A stretch of 64,000 bases of DNA from contig NZ_AWGD01000011.1 of the NCBI RefSeq assembly GCF_000495795.1, forward strand, positions 186,001-250,000. The letters run 5' to 3'. This stretch comes from Asticcacaulis sp. AC460. GTDB taxonomy: Bacteria > Pseudomonadota > Alphaproteobacteria > Caulobacterales > Caulobacteraceae. Below the pieces are notes generated by a model. The model saw only the letters and a list, made by a program, of their open reading frames with translations, made no database searches and was not told where the DNA came from. The translations under genes and the position numbers were made by a program. This document shows, piece after piece, positions 60,737 through 64,000 of the stretch. The first letter of the stretch is position 1. The number at the start of each line of letters is the position of its first letter.

Positions 60737-62724
60737 AAACCCATCCTTCCCCCGCTGTCCGGTTTAACCCGGCTCTCTTCGCGCAGCCGCTCCAGAACCG
60801 CCGCCCCGTCCTTCGCTGGCGCATGGCGCAGTTGCCTGGCCACCACGGCGAAATCGCCCGGCGTCAGGTTGCGCAAGGCCCCCAGCCCCGCCGGCGCCGG
60901 CATCCCGAAGAACCGCGCGAACGCCCGGCCCAGCCGTTCCGGCCCCAAAGGCGCCAGATCCAGCTTGAACACGAACCGCCGCAAGGTCGCCGGATCCAGC
61001 GAACCCGGATGGTTGGTCGCCGCCACGACCGGCAAGGGGTGCCGGTCCAGCCAGGTCAGCATTTCGTTGACCTGACCGACCTCCCACGACGCGCGCGCCC
61101 GCGTCCGGTCGAACAACAGCGAATCCGCCTCGTCGAACAGCAACACGCCCTCCTCGCGCCGCGCGTCCTCGAAAGCCTTCGCGATGTTCTGCTCGGTCTC
61201 GCCAACCCACTTCGACAGCAGGTCCGACGCCCGCCGCACCAGCAACGGCCGGTCCAGCATCCGCGCCAGATGGTGCGCCAGGGCCGTCTTGCCCGTGCCC
61301 GGAGGCCCGGTCAGCAGCAACGACACATCCAAGGCGCCCAGATCCCTTATCGAATCGAACAGGACATCCATCGGCCGGTCGGCCTCATACAGTCCCATAT
61401 CCAACTCACCCGGCCCTTCCATCGGCATCTCGCCGCCGCGCAAGGCCCGCACCAGCGACGTCGCCGCCCGGGCACCGCAGTCGGCCTCGCCGGCCAACCG
61501 CGCTGCTTTCACGGCCACCCGCAAGACGCTGGAGGTCTGCGGCGCCTGGTCGATCAGGCGGCAGATGGCTTCGCCGGGCTCGCCCCCCTCATCACATCCT
61601 AGTTCGTCTTTGGCGACACGCGCCAGGATACGGTGGGCCGCCCGTCGCGGCGGCAGGTCCAGATGCAACACAAAGCTCATCCGTCGCAGGATGGCGTCAT
61701 CGATGTTGCCGACGGCGTTGGTGATCCAGATCACCGGCGCCGCATTGGTTTCCAGCAGCCGGTTGACGAAGACCTTGCTGCCTTCGCGCCGCGAGAACCA
61801 GTCACCGCCGGAACGTTGCGCCCCGCCGATCAGGTCCTCCATCTCGTCGAACAGCAGCACGGCGCCGGCGCGGTCGCCCAGCACACGCTGGGCTAGCATT
61901 AGCGCCAGAACACGGTCCTCCCGCGTCGGCTCCTCGCCGTCATCATCGACCTCGCCGATCCCGTGCAGCGGACAGCCCGCCGCCGCGGCCAGGGTCCGCG
62001 CCAGCTCGGTCTTGCCGGTCCCCGGAGGCCCGTGGATCAGGATGTTGACGCCGTGCGCCCGCTCGCGCGCCGCCCCGGCCAGCAGCCGCACCAGGAATTC
62101 GGCCTCACCGACATGGGCGAAATCGTCCAGGTCCAGCCCGGCCGTCTGCCGCCGCCCGGCCAGGGCCTCGGCCATCTCCTCCGGCGCCAGGTCGCGGTCG
62201 AGGACGCGCGATAACGGCCAGCGGATCTCCACCGGATCGTCATAGGATGCGCGCACCCCGAACCCGACCAGGCCCAGCTTCAGGACATCGCTGCGCCGGA
62301 CGCACCGCGTGGCGTCCTGGGCTTCGGCCCCGGCCAGTTCGCCCAGCGCCGCCGGCAGGTCGCGGATATGGTCACCGGCACAGCCCAGCATGGCGCTCAG
62401 CCGCGGCAGGCGGTCGCAAGCAATCATCAGGGTCAGCAGGCGGGCATCAAACGGCGCCAGGTGCAGCAATCGCCCCAGTTCGTCGGCCAGGTCCAACACG
62501 CGCGGGCGCGGTTCCTTGGACTCCGGCGGCGTCTTCAAGGCACGCTTCAGCCGCTTACGGAACGGCTTCCATTCCAGCTTGTCCTGTGCCGGCTCGCCCA
62601 GTAGCCAGGCGGCATGGCTGGTGGCCCAGGCCAGCAGCCTTTGCGCCGGAACCGAGTCCGGCACGATGTCGCGTGCGATCCGCAGCGCCAGGCTGCGGAC
62701 GATAAAATCTTCGTTCATGGTCAT
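60733..62724 (-). CDS. Tandem AAA+ ATPase
   Basis: 663 residues with two AAA+ modules. The first has Walker A HGPPGTGKTEL (231-241) and Walker B AVLLFDEMEDL. The second has TGPPGTGKTAL (about 473-483) and Walker B GVLLFDEADSLL. It shows the substrate-loop-like KWVGETEQNI of classic AAA proteins (CDC48/VPS4 group) in the second module. About 200 helical residues precede the first module. No protease or membrane domain is joined. It probably remodels a protein complex; the client is unknown. It is convergent with the GntR gene. Confidence 0.85.
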   Translation of the reverse strand: MTMNEDFIVRSLALRIARDIVPDSVPAQRLLAWATSHAAWLLGEPAQDKLEWKPFRKRLKRALKTPPESKEPRPRVLDLADELGRLLHLAPFDARLLTLMIACDRLPRLSAMLGCAGDHIRDLPAALGELAGAEAQDATRCVRRSDVLKLGLVGFGVRASYDDPVEIRWPLSRVLDRDLAPEEMAEALAGRRQTAGLDLDDFAHVGEAEFLVRLLAGAARERAHGVNILIHGPPGTGKTELARTLAAAAGCPLHGIGEVDDDGEEPTREDRVLALMLAQRVLGDRAGAVLLFDEMEDLIGGAQRSGGDWFSRREGSKVFVNRLLETNAAPVIWITNAVGNIDDAILRRMSFVLHLDLPPRRAAHRILARVAKDELGCDEGGEPGEAICRLIDQAPQTSSVLRVAVKAARLAGEADCGARAATSLVRALRGGEMPMEGPGELDMGLYEADRPMDVLFDSIRDLGALDVSLLLTGPPGTGKTALAHHLARMLDRPLLVRRASDLLSKWVGETEQNIAKAFEDARREEGVLLFDEADSLLFDRTRARASWEVGQVNEMLTWLDRHPLPVVAATNHPGSLDPATLRRFVFKLDLAPLGPERLGRAFARFFGMPAPAGLGALRNLTPGDFAVVARQLRHAPAKDGAAVLERLREESRVKPDSGGRMGF

Positions 62725-63100
62725 GTCTTTCGGCGGAGACGCGCGCGGTCGCGCATCTCACGATGTTTCATTCAGGTTGGGAAACAGGGGTGCGGCCGAG
62801 GTCTCTGCCCCGCCGCGACGCCGAAAGGGCGCCTAGACGAAAGGCAGGATCGCGGCGGGTTTACAACCCCGGCTGATGTTCGATCCTATCAAGTCATACT
62901 CTCCATGTGCCAGCGCATGAGGCGGCACGTTGCGGCGGTATAGTTAAATCCGAAACGACATGCAATCCACCCAACTCAAAAGCTACACCACCGTTGCATC
63001 CAAGCTACACTCGAACCATGCGACAAGCTCCCTCCTCCCTACGAAGTGGGGAGGGGGACCCCGAAGGGGTGGAGGGGTATATCGTAGCCGCCCGGAACGC
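62725..63100. other. Intergenic region without a gene
   Basis: 376 bp between the AAA+ gene start and the secretin stop, both minus strand. It holds the AAA+ promoter region and a repeat copy (63025-63082). I see no conserved small frame or RNA gene. Confidence 0.5.
63025..63082. repeat. Dispersed GC-rich repeat, copy 6
   Basis: AAGCTCCCTCCTCCCTACGA, then AGTGGGGAGGGGGACCCCGA, then AGGGGTGGAGGGGTATAT. Nearly identical to 49637-49692. It lies 18 bp past the secretin stop and may help end that transcript. Confidence 0.8.
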
Positions 63101-64000
63101 CTAAGGCGCGCCCTCACTCATGCCCCTCGGCCAGATAATCCGTGGCGTGATCAGGATATACAACTCCGTGCGGCTGCGCGTGCTCCGATCCATCCGGAAC
63201 GCCTTACCCACCAACGGAATATCCCCCAGCAACGGTATCTTGGAACTGGTCTTGAGCTCGTTCTCCTGCAGCAACCCACCGATCACAAAGGCATCGCCGT
63301 CGCGCACGGTCGCCTTCGTCTTGGCCTGGCGCTGACTGATGGTGGGATAGCCCTGCGAATAGCCGGTCACGCTCGAAACCACGACAAACACATGCGACGA
63401 CACGAAGCCGTCGCTGCTGACCCGCGGCGCAATCTGCAAAGTCACCCCGACATTGACATACTGAACCTGCTGCGACACACCGTTGACCCCCGACAGCGTA
63501 ATGGCGGTCAAAATCGGCAGCGCATCGCCGGTTATGATGCTGGCCGTCGCTCCACTCTGGGCGGCGATCTTCGGCTTGGAGACGATCCGCCCCTCGCCCT
63601 GCGCAATCTGGGCATACAAAGCCGCCTGCAGCGACATGCTGTTCAGGTCGCTCTCATAGGTTTCGGGGTAGAAACCCGGCGCGATAAACTGGCCCGACTG
63701 GATCGTCGCCACGCCTATCTGGCCGTTGGTATTGGCGAAATCGATCCCGACATTGCGCGCCCCGGCCTCGGTCAGTTCGACGAACTCGGTCTCAAAAATC
63801 ACGCTGGGGACCGGCACATCGATCATCTCGATCTGAGCCCGCACCCGCGCCACCCGCTCCGGCGAACCGCGTACCCAAACAGCATTCAAGCGGCGGTCGA
63901 TTGCCAAACCGGCATCGACGCCCTCGCCCAGGGGCCGGTCATCGGGACTGGCCGCGCTATCCTGACTTTGCGTGTTCGACGTGTTCTGGCCCGGCGAACC
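63101..64000 (-). CDS. Secretin (type II/IV secretion or pilus), C-terminal part (gene cut by window end)
   Basis: The frame stays open to base 64000, so the start lies outside; 299 residues are seen. A Gln/Ser/Asn-rich linker precedes a last N-domain fragment (LNAVWVRGSPERVARVRAQI). The secretin core follows: VSKPKIAAQSGATASIITGD, VNVGVTLQIAPRVSSDGFVS, RDGDAFVIGGLLQENELKTS, KIPLLGDIPLVGKAF, and RTELYILITPRI at the end. This is the outer-membrane ring of a type II secretion, pilus or related system. Which one cannot be told without the N-domains and neighbours beyond the edge. Confidence 0.9.
   Translation of the reverse strand, partial: GSPGQNTSNTQSQDSAASPDDRPLGEGVDAGLAIDRRLNAVWVRGSPERVARVRAQIEMIDVPVPSVIFETEFVELTEAGARNVGIDFANTNGQIGVATIQSGQFIAPGFYPETYESDLNSMSLQAALYAQIAQGEGRIVSKPKIAAQSGATASIITGDALPILTAITLSGVNGVSQQVQYVNVGVTLQIAPRVSSDGFVSSHVFVVVSSVTGYSQGYPTISQRQAKTKATVRDGDAFVIGGLLQENELKTSSKIPLLGDIPLVGKAFRMDRSTRSRTELYILITPRIIWPRGMSEGAP

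Overview
The window is high-GC DNA of an alphaproteobacterium, most likely a Caulobacterales member close to Asticcacaulis or Caulobacter. The grounds are large TonB-dependent receptors next to a tryptophan halogenase-like gene, a cupin-like gene and glycoside hydrolases, the orphan receiver proteins, the codon use, and a dispersed palindromic repeat. No tRNA, rRNA, CRISPR array, prophage or transposase is visible. The genus is an inference.

Layout. 1-3333 holds the end of a superfamily 2 helicase followed by a GIY-YIG nuclease and a PD-DExK nuclease in one operon (possible defence or repair module). 3437-14059 is one 3540-residue secreted repeat protein of about 72 units of 46 residues. 14577-17202 carries a DUF350 / DUF1190 / glutathionylspermidine-synthase-like operon and a DUF559 nuclease. 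17586-22843 is a tightly overlapping five-gene operon (KAS III, adenylate-forming enzyme, ATP-grasp, GNAT-like, Rieske oxygenase) that looks like an uncharacterised biosynthetic pathway. 22840-26313 has a receiver protein, two small secreted proteins and an S41 protease. 26707-32632 is a TonB receptor / flavin halogenase-like / ROK regulator set.

The main find is 33155-60736. It combines two DUF1680-clan beta-L-arabinofuranosidases (GH127-like and GH146-like), a GH43, an unassigned six-hairpin glycosidase, a TonB receptor, two zinc peptidases and an Xaa-Pro peptidase. With these come the enzymes of trans-4-hydroxy-L-proline breakdown: 2-epimerase, FAD D-hydroxyproline dehydrogenase and pyrroline-4-hydroxy-2-carboxylate deaminase. 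A pyrroline-2-carboxylate reductase and a GntR/FCD regulator complete the set. This is what a cell would need to eat the arabinosylated, hydroxyproline-rich glycoproteins of plant cell walls (extensins, arabinogalactan proteins), both sugar and protein. A 13-bp palindromic motif (GTATACGGTATAT and close variants) occurs six times, in front of every major transcription unit of the locus including the GntR gene, so the locus looks like one regulon with several promoters. The 2-oxoglutarate semialdehyde dehydrogenase needed to finish the pathway is not in the window.

Inserted within this locus (50646-55314) are two orphan receiver proteins, a LuxR-type regulator with a coupled small gene, an XRE regulator and a secreted protein of unknown function. 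After the GntR gene come a tandem AAA+ ATPase and the 3' part of a secretin gene. A family of GC-rich inverted repeats lies between genes at eight or more places, and a separate 406-bp near-palindrome sits just upstream of the first arabinofuranosidase gene.
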